From NCBI GenBank assembly GCA_037179515.1, contig JAXCGZ010019224.1, positions 25,001 through 35,000 on the forward strand: 10,000 bases of DNA. The letters are read 5' to 3'. Shown here piece by piece: positions 1 to 6,801 of the stretch (positions are counted from its first letter, which is position 1; every line of letters begins with the position of its first letter). Below the pieces are notes generated by a model, which was given only the letters and a program-made list of their open reading frames with translations, had not been told where the DNA came from and made no database searches. This DNA is from Halocaridina rubra (lineage: Eukaryota; Arthropoda; Malacostraca; Decapoda; Atyidae). A program made the translations under genes and the position numbers.

Positions 1-2
1 AT

Positions 3-2072
3 CAGAAAGGAGATTACATCAAAATGAATGAGCTTTTTGCAGTTATTGACTGGAGAACCTTATTTTACAACAAATCTGTACAAGAAATGTATGACATCTT
101 TTGTGAGAAATATGGGAAGATTGTAGATTGCTGCATACCTGTCACCAAAGTAGGTGTAATTCATGCCAGAGAGAAATGGTTCAATAATGGGTGTAAAAGA
201 GCTAAGGAGTGGAGAGACAAATGCTGGAAAAGGTATAGGAGGAGAAAAAACATAAATGCCTGGCAAACCTACAAAAGAGCAAGAAATGACTACCTAAGTA
301 AAAGGAGAGAGGCAGAGAAAGATTATGAGAGGGACATCACCAGGAAGGCGAAAGAAAATCCCAAGCTTTTCCACAGCTTTATCAGAGTAAAACTGAAGGT
401 AAAAGAACAGGTTTTAAGGCTAAAGAGAGCGGATGGAAGCATCACTGAGACGGACGAAGAGATCTGCAAAGAATTGAACAAGGAGTTTCAGTCAGTATTT
501 ACAGTAGAAAATACCCCACCCCCTCAGATTGCAGTGATAGAAGCTCAAGGGCCGGTATTAGAGAACATCAACCTTACAGCCACAGAGGTATGCAAAGCGC
601 TGATGGATTTAGATGTTCATAAAGCTACAGGTCCTGATGACATATCCCCTCATGTGCTTAAAAAATGCGCAAACACAATATCAGTGGCACTAAGTATCAT
701 ATTTAAGGAGTCATTGGAGTCGGGGGAGATTCCAAGATGCTGGAAACAAGCAAATGTGATACCTATCTTCAAAAAGGGAAGGAGGGATACGGCTCTGAAC
801 TATAGACCAGTTTCCTTGACCAGCATAGTTTGCAAAGTTATGGAGAAACTACTAAGGAAACATATCTCTCTTCACTTGGAATCCTTCAACTTTTTGTCAG
901 TGAGGCAACATGGCTTCAGAGAAGGAAGATCAACAGTAACAAACTTATTAGAATTTTATGATGAGGTAAGCCAAATCTTACAGGAAAGAGAGGGCTGGGC
1001 AGATTGCATATTCCTAGACTTCCAGAAAGCGTTTGACACTGTTCCACATGGGAGACTTATTAGGAAGCTGCAATCAATGGCTAGAATAGGTGGAAATGTC
1101 TTGGAATGGATAAAAACTTACTTAGAAGGAAGGGAACAGAGGGTTAGAGTAAGACACTCAGTGTCTGAATGGAGAAGAGTTAGTAGTGGAGTTCCACAGG
1201 GTTCAGTTTTAGGGCCACTTTTGTTCCTTGTATATGTAAATGACCTACCAGAGTCTGTAAATTCATTCATGAATATGTTTGCAGATGATGCAAAGATTGT
1301 GAAGAAAGTAAAAAACGAGAACAATGGTAGAGAACTTCAGGAGGATCTAAATAATCTGCATGAGTGGTCAGAAAAGTGGCTAATGAAATTCAATACCTCA
1401 AAATGTAAGGTAATGAGAATGGGTACAAGTGCAAGAAGGCCCAAGCTTGACTACTCGGTGGCTGGAGTACAACTTCAGGAGACAGAAAATGAGAGAGATC
1501 TAGGAGTAAACATATTGGCTGATTTGTCTCCAGAAATACATATAAATGGCGTAGTAAGGGCAGCATATGCATTCTTATCAAATGTAAGGGTAGCCTTCAG
1601 GCACATGGACAAGGAAATGTTCAGAAATATTTATGTAACCTATGTGAGGCCAAAACTCGAATATGCAGCCCCCTTTTGGAATCCGCACTTGAAAAAGCAC
1701 ATAGCTAAGCTTGAAAAAGTTCAAAGACATGCCACAAAACTGGTGCCAGAAATACGCAATCTCGGTTATGATGAGAGGCTGAGGGAATTAGACTTGCCAT
1801 CACTCGAAGCTAGAAGAGTAAGGGGGGATATGGTGACAGTCTTTAAATTCCTTCATGGTTATGATAGAGTGGATAGGGATCGATATTTCGATATGGCTGG
1901 CTCTAGAACTAGAGGTCATAGTTTGAAGCTTCGGAAGAAAACTTGTTTGCAGGATGTAAGGAAATACTTTTTCAGTGTAAGAGTAGTTGATAATTGGAAT
2001 TCGCTAAGCGAGGAGGTAGTTAATGCTACCTCAATCCATAGTTTTAAGGACAGGTATGATAAGTATCACTAA
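3..2072 (+). CDS. LINE (CR1/jockey-like group) ORF2 C-terminal part: reverse transcriptase, 5' partial
   Basis: Polyprotein of a non-LTR retrotransposon. It reverse-transcribes the element RNA at a nicked chromosomal target. The frame is open from base 3 through the methionine at 24, so that ATG is probably internal and the protein continues upstream; the N-terminal endonuclease lies outside the window. Counting residues from the ATG at 24: a basic linker at about 50-130, GPDDISP at 203-209, then the RT domain at about 244-467 with PIFKKG (247-252), NYRPVSL (259-265), FLDFQKAFD (330-338, catalytic D332), GVPQGS (389-394) and FADD (419-422, catalytic D421 and D422). The C-terminal region, with AFRHMDKEMFRNIYVTYVRP and a VVDNWNSLSEEVVNATS-type end, is typical of CR1/L2/Daphne-like elements. 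No RNase H motif follows, which argues against I-like clades. There are no frameshifts or stops over 682 codons, and all RT motifs are intact. The superfamily is secure; the exact clade is uncertain. Confidence 0.93.
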   Translation, partial: QKGDYIKMNELFAVIDWRTLFYNKSVQEMYDIFCEKYGKIVDCCIPVTKVGVIHAREKWFNNGCKRAKEWRDKCWKRYRRRKNINAWQTYKRARNDYLSKRREAEKDYERDITRKAKENPKLFHSFIRVKLKVKEQVLRLKRADGSITETDEEICKELNKEFQSVFTVENTPPPQIAVIEAQGPVLENINLTATEVCKALMDLDVHKATGPDDISPHVLKKCANTISVALSIIFKESLESGEIPRCWKQANVIPIFKKGRRDTALNYRPVSLTSIVCKVMEKLLRKHISLHLESFNFLSVRQHGFREGRSTVTNLLEFYDEVSQILQEREGWADCIFLDFQKAFDTVPHGRLIRKLQSMARIGGNVLEWIKTYLEGREQRVRVRHSVSEWRRVSSGVPQGSVLGPLLFLVYVNDLPESVNSFMNMFADDAKIVKKVKNENNGRELQEDLNNLHEWSEKWLMKFNTSKCKVMRMGTSARRPKLDYSVAGVQLQETENERDLGVNILADLSPEIHINGVVRAAYAFLSNVRVAFRHMDKEMFRNIYVTYVRPKLEYAAPFWNPHLKKHIAKLEKVQRHATKLVPEIRNLGYDERLRELDLPSLEARRVRGDMVTVFKFLHGYDRVDRDRYFDMAGSRTRGHSLKLRKKTCLQDVRKYFFSVRVVDNWNSLSEEVVNATSIHSFKDRYDKYH

Positions 2073-2097
2073 GTCTAAAAATGGAACCGATCAGGAG

Positions 2098-2130
2098 ACG
2101 GGAAGATACGAGCTTTGGGCTCTTTCCCGT
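2098..2130 (+). promoter_or_regulatory. LINE 3' UTR stem-loop
   Basis: ACGGGAAGA at 2098-2106 can pair with TCTTTCCCGT at 2121-2130, allowing one bulge. Inside it GAGC (2110-2113) can pair with GCTC (2119-2122); the two helices overlap slightly, so they may alternate. A conserved hairpin just before a short repeat tail is the usual site of template recognition by the element's own RT in this group. That role is inferred here from position and base pairing only. Confidence 0.55.
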
Positions 2131-2163
2131 AAACACAATTAGGTAATCACAATTAGGTAATCA

Positions 2164-2207
2164 CATACATACATACATACATACATACATACATACATAC
2201 ATACATA

Positions 2208-2279
<72 letters not shown>

Positions 2280-2316
2280 CATACATACATACATATATAC
2301 ATACATACATACATAT
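2164..2316. repeat. compound microsatellite (ATAC)n-(AT)n-(ATAC)n
   Basis: About a dozen ATAC units are followed by roughly 60 bp of pure AT (about 2210-2273), then ATAC again to about 2316. It starts inside the second copy of the LINE tail 14-mer, so the retrotransposon tail seems to have seeded it. Reading frames through it encode only Tyr-Val-Cys-Met or Tyr-Ile repeats and are not genes. Confidence 0.97.
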
Positions 2317-2563
2317 CTCCTTTGTCTCCATGTTAACCATGTTGTGCACCCCCTCTCGTTTCTCCCTCTCTTCTTCTTCCTCTTCCTTCCTGTCTCTCCG
2401 TTCCATATCTCATATATTTCATCACTAAAAAAATAATCGGTTTTTAGAGTCATTAACCCACTATTAACAGCCACTTGACCGCAGACCACCATAAGTGTTG
2501 GTAATTAATCGTTATTTGGGGACAAGGACGAGAAAATAAAATGTACTTTTACTCCGTGGTGTA
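2317..2563. other. unique sequence with a pyrimidine-rich patch, no gene
   Basis: A CT-rich stretch lies at about 2350-2404 (TCT, TTCC and CTC runs). The remainder is AT-rich without a convincing ORF, RNA or repeat relationship to the rest of the window. Confidence 0.5.
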
Positions 2564-2566
2564 TTA

Positions 2567-2831
2567 AGGGGGGTTTACACGGTCAAACGGTTCGTCGAAC
2601 GCGGTTAGACAGACAAGTGTTTGAAGTGATGTTCGAACGTGTAAACGGGGTATTTGGTTGTCGAACACGGAACGTGTTCGACAACCAAATACCCCGTTCA
2701 CACGTTCGAACATCACTTCAAACAGTTCCGTGTTCGACAACCAAATACCCCGTTCACACGTTCGAACATCACTTCAAACACTTGTCTTTCGAACCGCGTT
2801 CGACGAACCGTTTGACCGTGTAAACCCCCCT
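2567..2831. mobile_element. palindromic foldback MITE 1, PIF/Harbinger-like, TTA target duplication
   Basis: This is a 265-bp non-coding element. Its ends AGGGGGGTTTACACGGTCAA and the reverse complement form a perfect 40-bp terminal inverted repeat (2567-2606 against 2792-2831). TTA flanks both sides (2564-2566 and 2832-2834). Beyond the 40 bp the arms keep matching: 2567-2673 pairs with 2725-2831 with about three mismatches over 107 bp, so almost the whole element folds into one hairpin. A 56-bp tandem duplication (2673-2728 and 2729-2784) supplies a second copy of the inner right arm. A 3-bp TTA duplication with G-rich TIRs fits PIF/Harbinger MITEs; the superfamily is inferred. The low divergence of the arms suggests a young insertion or arm homogenisation. 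Confidence 0.85.
2673..2784 (+). repeat. 56-bp tandem duplication inside MITE 1
   Basis: Units 2673-2728 and 2729-2784 are identical over their first 52 bases (starting CGTGTTCGACAACC and ending CACTTCAAACA) and differ only at the last few. Each is a reverse complement of the left inner arm, so either can pair with it. Confidence 0.93.
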
Positions 2832-2834
2832 TTA

Positions 2835-3028
2835 GCGATATTTCCACAAATAAAATTTCATAATGTTCTTATAAATAAATATTGTAGCCAGGCCGTTCTT
2901 GGAGTCACGCAGTTTGATTTTTTTTAATTGATAGTGTTTATAATGTTCCTAATGGTTTAGCTCAAAATGGTTTAGAGGTTTAGCAAGTAAACGTACTCAT
3001 AGTGATTGTTTAGATACGATTATTTTTT
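2835..3028. other. AT-rich spacer, no gene
   Basis: AT-rich DNA between MITE 1 and SINE-B copy 1. The local repeat AATGGTTTAG occurs at about 2951 and 2967. Nothing else is recognisable. Confidence 0.5.
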
Positions 3029-3205
3029 GCCGATTTTATGTGTCAGTTAATTCCCAATCGAATGGAGGTGGACGCATAAGTTGGAACTGAGGGATTACGG
3101 CTGGATATCCAGCATAACACCCCGCGGTGGGATCGAGCCCGCGTTGCTCATGTTTGTCACTTCCTGACTCGCTCGTTCTACCACTGAGCAACCGCGGCCC
3201 TTTTC
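3029..3205 (-). mobile_element. SINE-B copy 1 (tRNA-derived SINE), best-preserved head
   Basis: Read on the minus strand it begins with a tRNA-like head: GGCCGCGG, A box TTGCTCAGTGGTAGAAC (3175-3191) and B box GGGCTCGATCC (3130-3140). The body follows with GCTGGATATCCAGCC, then TTCCAACTTATGCGTCCACC, CTCCATTCG and finally CACATAAAATCGGC (3029-3042). The body is shared with five other copies in the window. It is transcribed, if at all, by RNA polymerase III from the internal boxes and needs a LINE partner to move. The exact 3' end is uncertain. Confidence 0.8.
3130..3191 (-). promoter_or_regulatory. internal Pol III promoter (A and B boxes) of SINE-B copy 1
   Basis: The A box TTGCTCAGTGGTAGAAC at 3175-3191 and B box GGGCTCGATCC at 3130-3140, both minus strand, match the tRNA consensus (TRGCNNAGTGG and GGTTCGANTCC) closely. 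They are about 35 bp apart, the normal tRNA distance. Confidence 0.7.
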
Positions 3206-3239
3206 TCTGTGATAAAGACATTTAGTAGATAATTTCCCT

Positions 3240-3342
3240 GGAATGCCAGTGGTAGAGCGCGCGAGTTGGAAATTGGCACACCTGTGTTCGATTCCACCAC
3301 TAATCCCCCAGCTCCAACCTGTGTCCACATAAAACGGCAAAT
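3240..3342 (+). mobile_element. SINE-B copy 2, internally deleted, opposite orientation
   Basis: A plus-strand copy with A box GCCAGTGGTAGAGC (3245-3258) and B box GTGTTCGATTCC (3284-3295). It then jumps to AATCCCCCAGCTCCAACC and GTGTCCACATAAAACGGC. Compared with copy 1 it lacks about 30 bp after the B box and the CCATTCG...TGACA stretch before the end. It lies head to head with copy 1, about 35 bp away. Confidence 0.75.
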
Positions 3343-3644
3343 AGCTACAAATACGTTACGAATTTATGACCTTTATTACACATAAATTATTAAATAATAT
3401 TCGCATGAGTGCCATTCGTGACCTTTTCCTCATTAGGAACACTCATTGAGTGCCTAACTAGTGCCAGTTTAAGGACTCATTCCCAGCTAAATGACCACTA
3501 AACCGCTGGGTTTGGATTAAGAGTGAAAACCAAAACCACGGAATGAATGTCAAATTAAAATTTATTTTATTCATATATTTTCTATTTAGACATTTTTTTT
3601 TTTTTTTAGTTGGCAGTATTATTTTTTTTTTTTCTGATGTACGC
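3343..3644. other. AT-rich intergenic DNA, no gene
   Basis: AT-rich sequence with two poly(T) runs (about 3593-3607 and 3622-3633). I see no ORF, RNA gene or relationship to the window's repeat families. Confidence 0.5.
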
Positions 3645-3647
3645 TTA

Positions 3648-3921
3648 AGGTACGTTTTGCTCGGTCTGATTATCGCTCAACGATGATCGTTCATGGCTCA
3701 ACGATGATCGTCAAACGATTGGCTAGACTCTAGACTAGAGCACTAATTCTCTGTTTTTGAATGGAGCTGCTTTGCTTCGAGCGACTGCCACGGCAGTCGC
3801 TCTAAGCAAAACAGCCCCATTCAAAAACAAAGAATTATTGCTCTAGACAATCGTTTAACGATCATCGTTGAGCCATGAACGATCATCGTGGAGCGATAAT
3901 CGCACGAAGCAAAACTTACCT
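3648..3921. mobile_element. palindromic foldback MITE 2, TTA target duplication
   Basis: This is a 274-bp non-coding element flanked by TTA (3645-3647 and 3922-3924). The left end AGGTACGTTTTGCTCGG matches the reverse complement of the right end, AGGTAAGTTTTGCTTCG. The arms are inverted copies along nearly the whole length and meet at 3790/3791 within GAGCGACTGCC-AC-GGCAGTCGCTC. The left arm is about 12 bp longer, mainly because of extra CTAGACT-type sequence near 3722-3741. Subterminal GCTCAACGATGATCGT occurs at 3675-3690 and 3696-3711 and is mirrored on the right. The arms are more diverged than in MITE 1, so the copy is older. PIF/Harbinger affiliation is inferred from the TTA duplication. 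Confidence 0.8.
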
Positions 3922-4020
3922 TTAGACGAGCTTTTTAGACTAAAAATACGAGTAATTTCCCATATGGGAATTCACTTCCAAGTATATTAACCCATATCCA
4001 AACATCCTTTTTCTATGTTT

Positions 4021-4180
4021 CACGTGTCATTATGAATCCCCATTAACAGGGTGGACAGATAAATTGGAGCTGGGAAACTAAGGCTAGATTCCCTTCCTAA
4101 CGCCCCCGTGGTGGGCTCGATTAGGGGTCTGTCACCTCCCAAGTCGAGTATTTTAAACTCTATGCTGTCGCGGTCCTCAT
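4021..4180 (-). mobile_element. SINE-B copy 3, diverged
   Basis: On the minus strand a degenerate head (GGACCGCGACAGCATAGAG) and a weak B box (TAATCGAGCCC, 4113-4123) precede the family body: CACCACGGGGGCGTTAGG, GGGAATCTAGCC, CAGCTCCAATTTATCTGTCC and ACC. The A box is eroded, so it is unlikely to be transcribed. Confidence 0.72.
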
Positions 4181-4351
4181 ATCTAAGTACACGACACAGC
4201 ACTAATTTAAATTAAAGAAAAACATAAATTGCATTTGCATTAACTATTCTTCTAATATGGCAGAAAAATATTATGATGTATTGTTTTAATTATTTTACTA
4301 GTGAGTTACCTTTCATTTATACAGTATATTTACTTATATGTGTAGTTATCT

Positions 4352-4471
<120 letters not shown>

Positions 4472-4522
4472 CTATATATATTTATTAATTTGTATTTATT
4501 TATTTGTTTATCATATAGTAGT

Positions 4523-4709
4523 CACCGTGGCTTAAGCGGTAGCGTCCGCGACTCTGAGGCGTCAGGTCGAGGGTTTGCGCCCCGTCACGGTCTGAGGTTA
4601 GTAAGGGCATGCACTCAGGATAAAGATTACATCTGCCAAAACAAGTCCTTCGCAAGAAGGCAACCGTCCTAGCCCTTGGTAGAAAAGGGAGTCCGTGACG
4701 TAAAACCGG
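4523..4709 (+). mobile_element. SINE-A copy 1 (tRNA-derived SINE), full length
   Basis: The tRNA-like head has ACCGTGG at the start, A box TGGCTTAAGCGG (4528-4539) and B box GGTTTGCGCCC (4572-4582). CACGGTC then closes an acceptor-like stem. The unrelated body contains GGGCATGCACTCAGG, GCCAAAACAAGTCC, GCAAGAAGGCAACC and the family tail CGTCCTAGCCCTTGGTAGAA, ending in GTCCGTGACGTAAAACCGG. Its 187-bp length equals that of the copy at 9275. The B box has drifted from consensus. Confidence 0.83.
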
Positions 4710-4859
4710 AACATTTATGTGTTTATCATATTTCGTATATATAATACCAATTATTGACTTAAAGTCTGTACCCATTATGCGAGAACTTAAGTGATAGTCT
4801 GTTGTTAGAACTATTATTTTGTAGTTGTAAAATCCTTTATGTAATTGCTATGGGACTAT

Positions 4860-4950
4860 CGTGGGTTTGATCCAACAGCGGAGCGTTAGAAAGTTCATCC
4901 AACTTTCAGGCCGATGCTCCAACATATTTGTATCAACCCCCATTTGAATG
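4860..4950 (+). mobile_element. SINE-B copy 4, 5'-truncated and diverged
   Basis: Plus-strand fragment starting near the B box (GGTTTGATCC, 4863-4872). It continues through CAGCGGAGCGTTAG, TCATCCAAC and GCTCCAACATATTTGTATC to the family end ACCCCCATTTGAATG. The A-box half is missing. The match to the other copies is recognisable but weak. Confidence 0.6.
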
Positions 4951-5013
4951 AGGACAAATTATAACACATGAAAAGGTGCTTTTTAATTTTGGATTGTTCA
5001 CGTACATTTAATC

Positions 5014-5374
<361 letters not shown>

Positions 5375-5426
5375 AACCGTCCTAGCCCTTAGTAGAAAAG
5401 GGAGTTCGTGACGTAAAACCGAATCC
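5375..5426 (+). mobile_element. SINE-A copy 2, 3' tail fragment (left arm of an inverted repeat)
   Basis: Only the last part of SINE-A is present: AACCGTCCTAGCCCTTAGTA, GAAAAGGGAG, TTCGTGACGTAAAACC, then GAATCC. It is matched in inverted orientation at 5584-5635 with a single difference. Both share the variant TTCGTGAC (other copies have TCCGTGAC) and the extra GAATCC. Confidence 0.8.
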
Positions 5427-5468
5427 ATCAGCATAAGAGCATCGTTGTGTGTTACAATTAGTCCCTAT

Positions 5469-5582
5469 GCGAATGGGGGTGGACACAGACACGTTGAAGG
5501 TAGTAGAATTAAGGCTGGATGTCATTCCTCATGCCCCACTGTGGGCTTGAACCCATTTTAGTCACTTCCCAACTCCTCTCAT
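5469..5582 (-). mobile_element. SINE-B copy 5, lacking its A-box end
   Basis: On the minus strand GTTGGGAAGTGACTAAAAT leads to a good B box (GGTTCAAGCCC, 5543-5553), then CACAGTGGGGCATGAGG, GACATCCAGCC, CTTCAACGTGTCTGTGTCC and ACCCCCATTCG. The tRNA 5' half is missing where the copy meets the inverted SINE-A arm at about 5583. Confidence 0.78.
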
Positions 5583-5583
5583 T

Positions 5584-5760
5584 GGATTCGGTTTTACGTC
5601 ACGAACTTCCTTTTCTACTAAGGGCTAGGACGGTTGCCTTCTTGCGGAGGACTTGTTTTGGCAGATGTAATCGTTACCCTGAGTGTATGCCCTTACTAAC
5701 CTCAGTCCGTGACGGGGCGCGAACCCTCGACCTGCCGCCTCAGAGTCGCGGGCGCTACTA
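5584..5760 (-). mobile_element. SINE-A copy 3, head-truncated
   Basis: Minus-strand SINE-A with complete tail and body: the tail at 5584-5635, then GCCTTCTTGC, TTGTTTTGGCAGATGTAATC, GAGTGTATGCCC and CCGTGACGGGGCGCGAACCC as read on the plus strand. It stops at about CGCTAC, so the A box and the first part of the tRNA head are gone. The satellite array begins within about 15 bp of this break. Confidence 0.82.
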
Positions 5761-5771
5761 TTTTGCCATTA

Positions 5772-6801
5772 TAGTATGCAAATTCCATTAGTGGAAAATG
5801 TTTTACAGTATGCAAATTCCAGTAGTGGAAAATGTTCTACAGTTTGCAAATTCCATTAGTGGAAAATATTCTACAGTTTGCAATTCCATTAGTGGAAAAT
5901 GTTTTACAGTATGCAAATTTCATTAGTTTAAAATGTTTTACAGTTTGCAAATTCCATTAGTGGAAAATGTTTTACAGTATGCAAATTCCAATATTGGAAA
6001 ATGTTTTACAGTATGCAAATTCCAATATTGGAAAATGTTTTACAGTATGTAAATTCCAATTGTGGAAAATGTTTTACAGTTTGCAAATTCCATCAGTGGA
6101 AAATGTTTTACAGTATGCAAATTCCATTAGTAGAAAATGTTTTACAGTATGCAAATTCCAGTAGTGGAAAATGTTCTACAGTTTGCAAATTCCATTAGTG
6201 GAAAATATTCTACAGTTTGCAATTCCATTAGTGGAAAATGTTTTACAGTATGCAAATTTCATTAGTTTAAAATGTTTTACAGTATGCAAATTCCATTAGT
6301 GGAAAATGTTTTACAGTATGCAAATTCCAGTAGTGGAAAATGTTCTACATTTTGCAAATTCCATTAGTGGAAAATGTTCTACAGTATGCAGATTCCAATA
6401 GTGGAAAATGTTCTACAGTTTGCAAATTCCATTAGTGGAAAATATTCTACAGTTTGCAATTCCATTAGTGGAAAATGTTTTACAGTATGCAAATTTCATT
6501 AGTTTAAAATGTTTTACAGTTTGCAAATTCCATTAGTGGAAAATGTTTTACAGTATGCAAATTCCAATAGTGGAAAATGTTCTACATTTTGCAAATTCCA
6601 TTAGTTTAAAATGTTCTACAGTATGCAAATTCCAAGAGTGGAAAATGTTTTACAGTATGCAAATTCCATTAGTGGAAAATGTTTTACAGTATGCAAATTC
6701 CAATAGTGGAAAATGTTCTACAGTATGCAAATTCCAATAGTGGAAAATGTTCTACAGTATGCAAATTCCATTAGTGTCCTACATATTGCAATATGGAATT
6801 G
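5772..6801. repeat. 34-bp satellite array, 30 monomers, with higher-order structure
   Basis: The monomer runs TTTTACAGTATGCAAATTCC followed by ATTAGTGGAAAATG. From the first ATGCAAAT (5776) to the last (6759) there are 983 bp, which is 26 steps of 34 bp plus three of 33 bp. By my reading 17 of the 30 monomers carry an exact ATGCAAAT; most others have TTTGCAAAT. TTCCA-TTAG-TGGAA within the unit is a small palindrome. Common variants are TTCTACAG, CAGTAGTGG, CAATAGTGG and TTTCATTAGTTTAAA. A degenerate last unit fades out by about 6801. As 34 is not a multiple of 3, the frame rotates and the 65-residue open frames are by-products. The array looks like a local minisatellite or satellite of unknown function. 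Confidence 0.95.

Larger units (their letters stand above)
1..2164 (+). mobile_element. 3' part of a CR1/jockey-like LINE (RT ORF plus 3' UTR and tail)
   Basis: The retrotransposon body consists of the open frame to 2072, a 64-bp 3' UTR and a repeat tail. The 3' end is defined by the tandem 14-mer AATTAGGTAATCAC at 2137-2150 and 2151-2164. Short tandem tails of this kind, in place of poly(A), are characteristic of the CR1 group. The 5' half (5' UTR, endonuclease) is outside the window, so whether the copy is full length cannot be judged, and no target-site duplication can be defined. Confidence 0.88.
5375..5635. repeat. 52-bp inverted repeat enclosing SINE-B copy 5
   Basis: The arms 5375-5426 and 5584-5635 are reverse complements with one mismatch. 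They are separated by about 157 bp that contains most of SINE-B copy 5. Confidence 0.88.

Noticed and set aside
60..1581. Minus-strand frames opposite the LINE
   Set aside because: They are shadows of the reverse transcriptase frame on the other strand.
2073..2164. The LINE tail as the donor of the SINE-A or SINE-B 3' end
   Set aside because: Only a weak CCCGTAAAC against GACGTAAAAC resemblance; no shared tail repeat, so partnership is not supported.
2617..2927. Two small plus-strand frames of 68 and 89 residues
   Set aside because: They lie in the palindromic MITE, and their internal protein repeats come from the 56-bp duplication.
3036..3340. Minus-strand frames of 61 and 81 residues
   Set aside because: They run across the two SINE-B copies and have no protein-like features.
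4523..4597. Genuine tRNA genes at the SINE heads (also 3130-3205, 9275-9345)
   Set aside because: Arms are imperfect, no proper anticodon stem is convincing, and each head continues into a conserved repeat body; these are tRNA-derived SINE promoters.
5967..6740. Three 65-residue repeat proteins
   Set aside because: They arise from the 34-bp satellite; the unit is not a multiple of three, so the frame rotates through the monomer and is broken at ATTAG.
5772..6801. CRISPR array
   Set aside because: The units are contiguous with no unique spacers, and the surroundings are eukaryotic.
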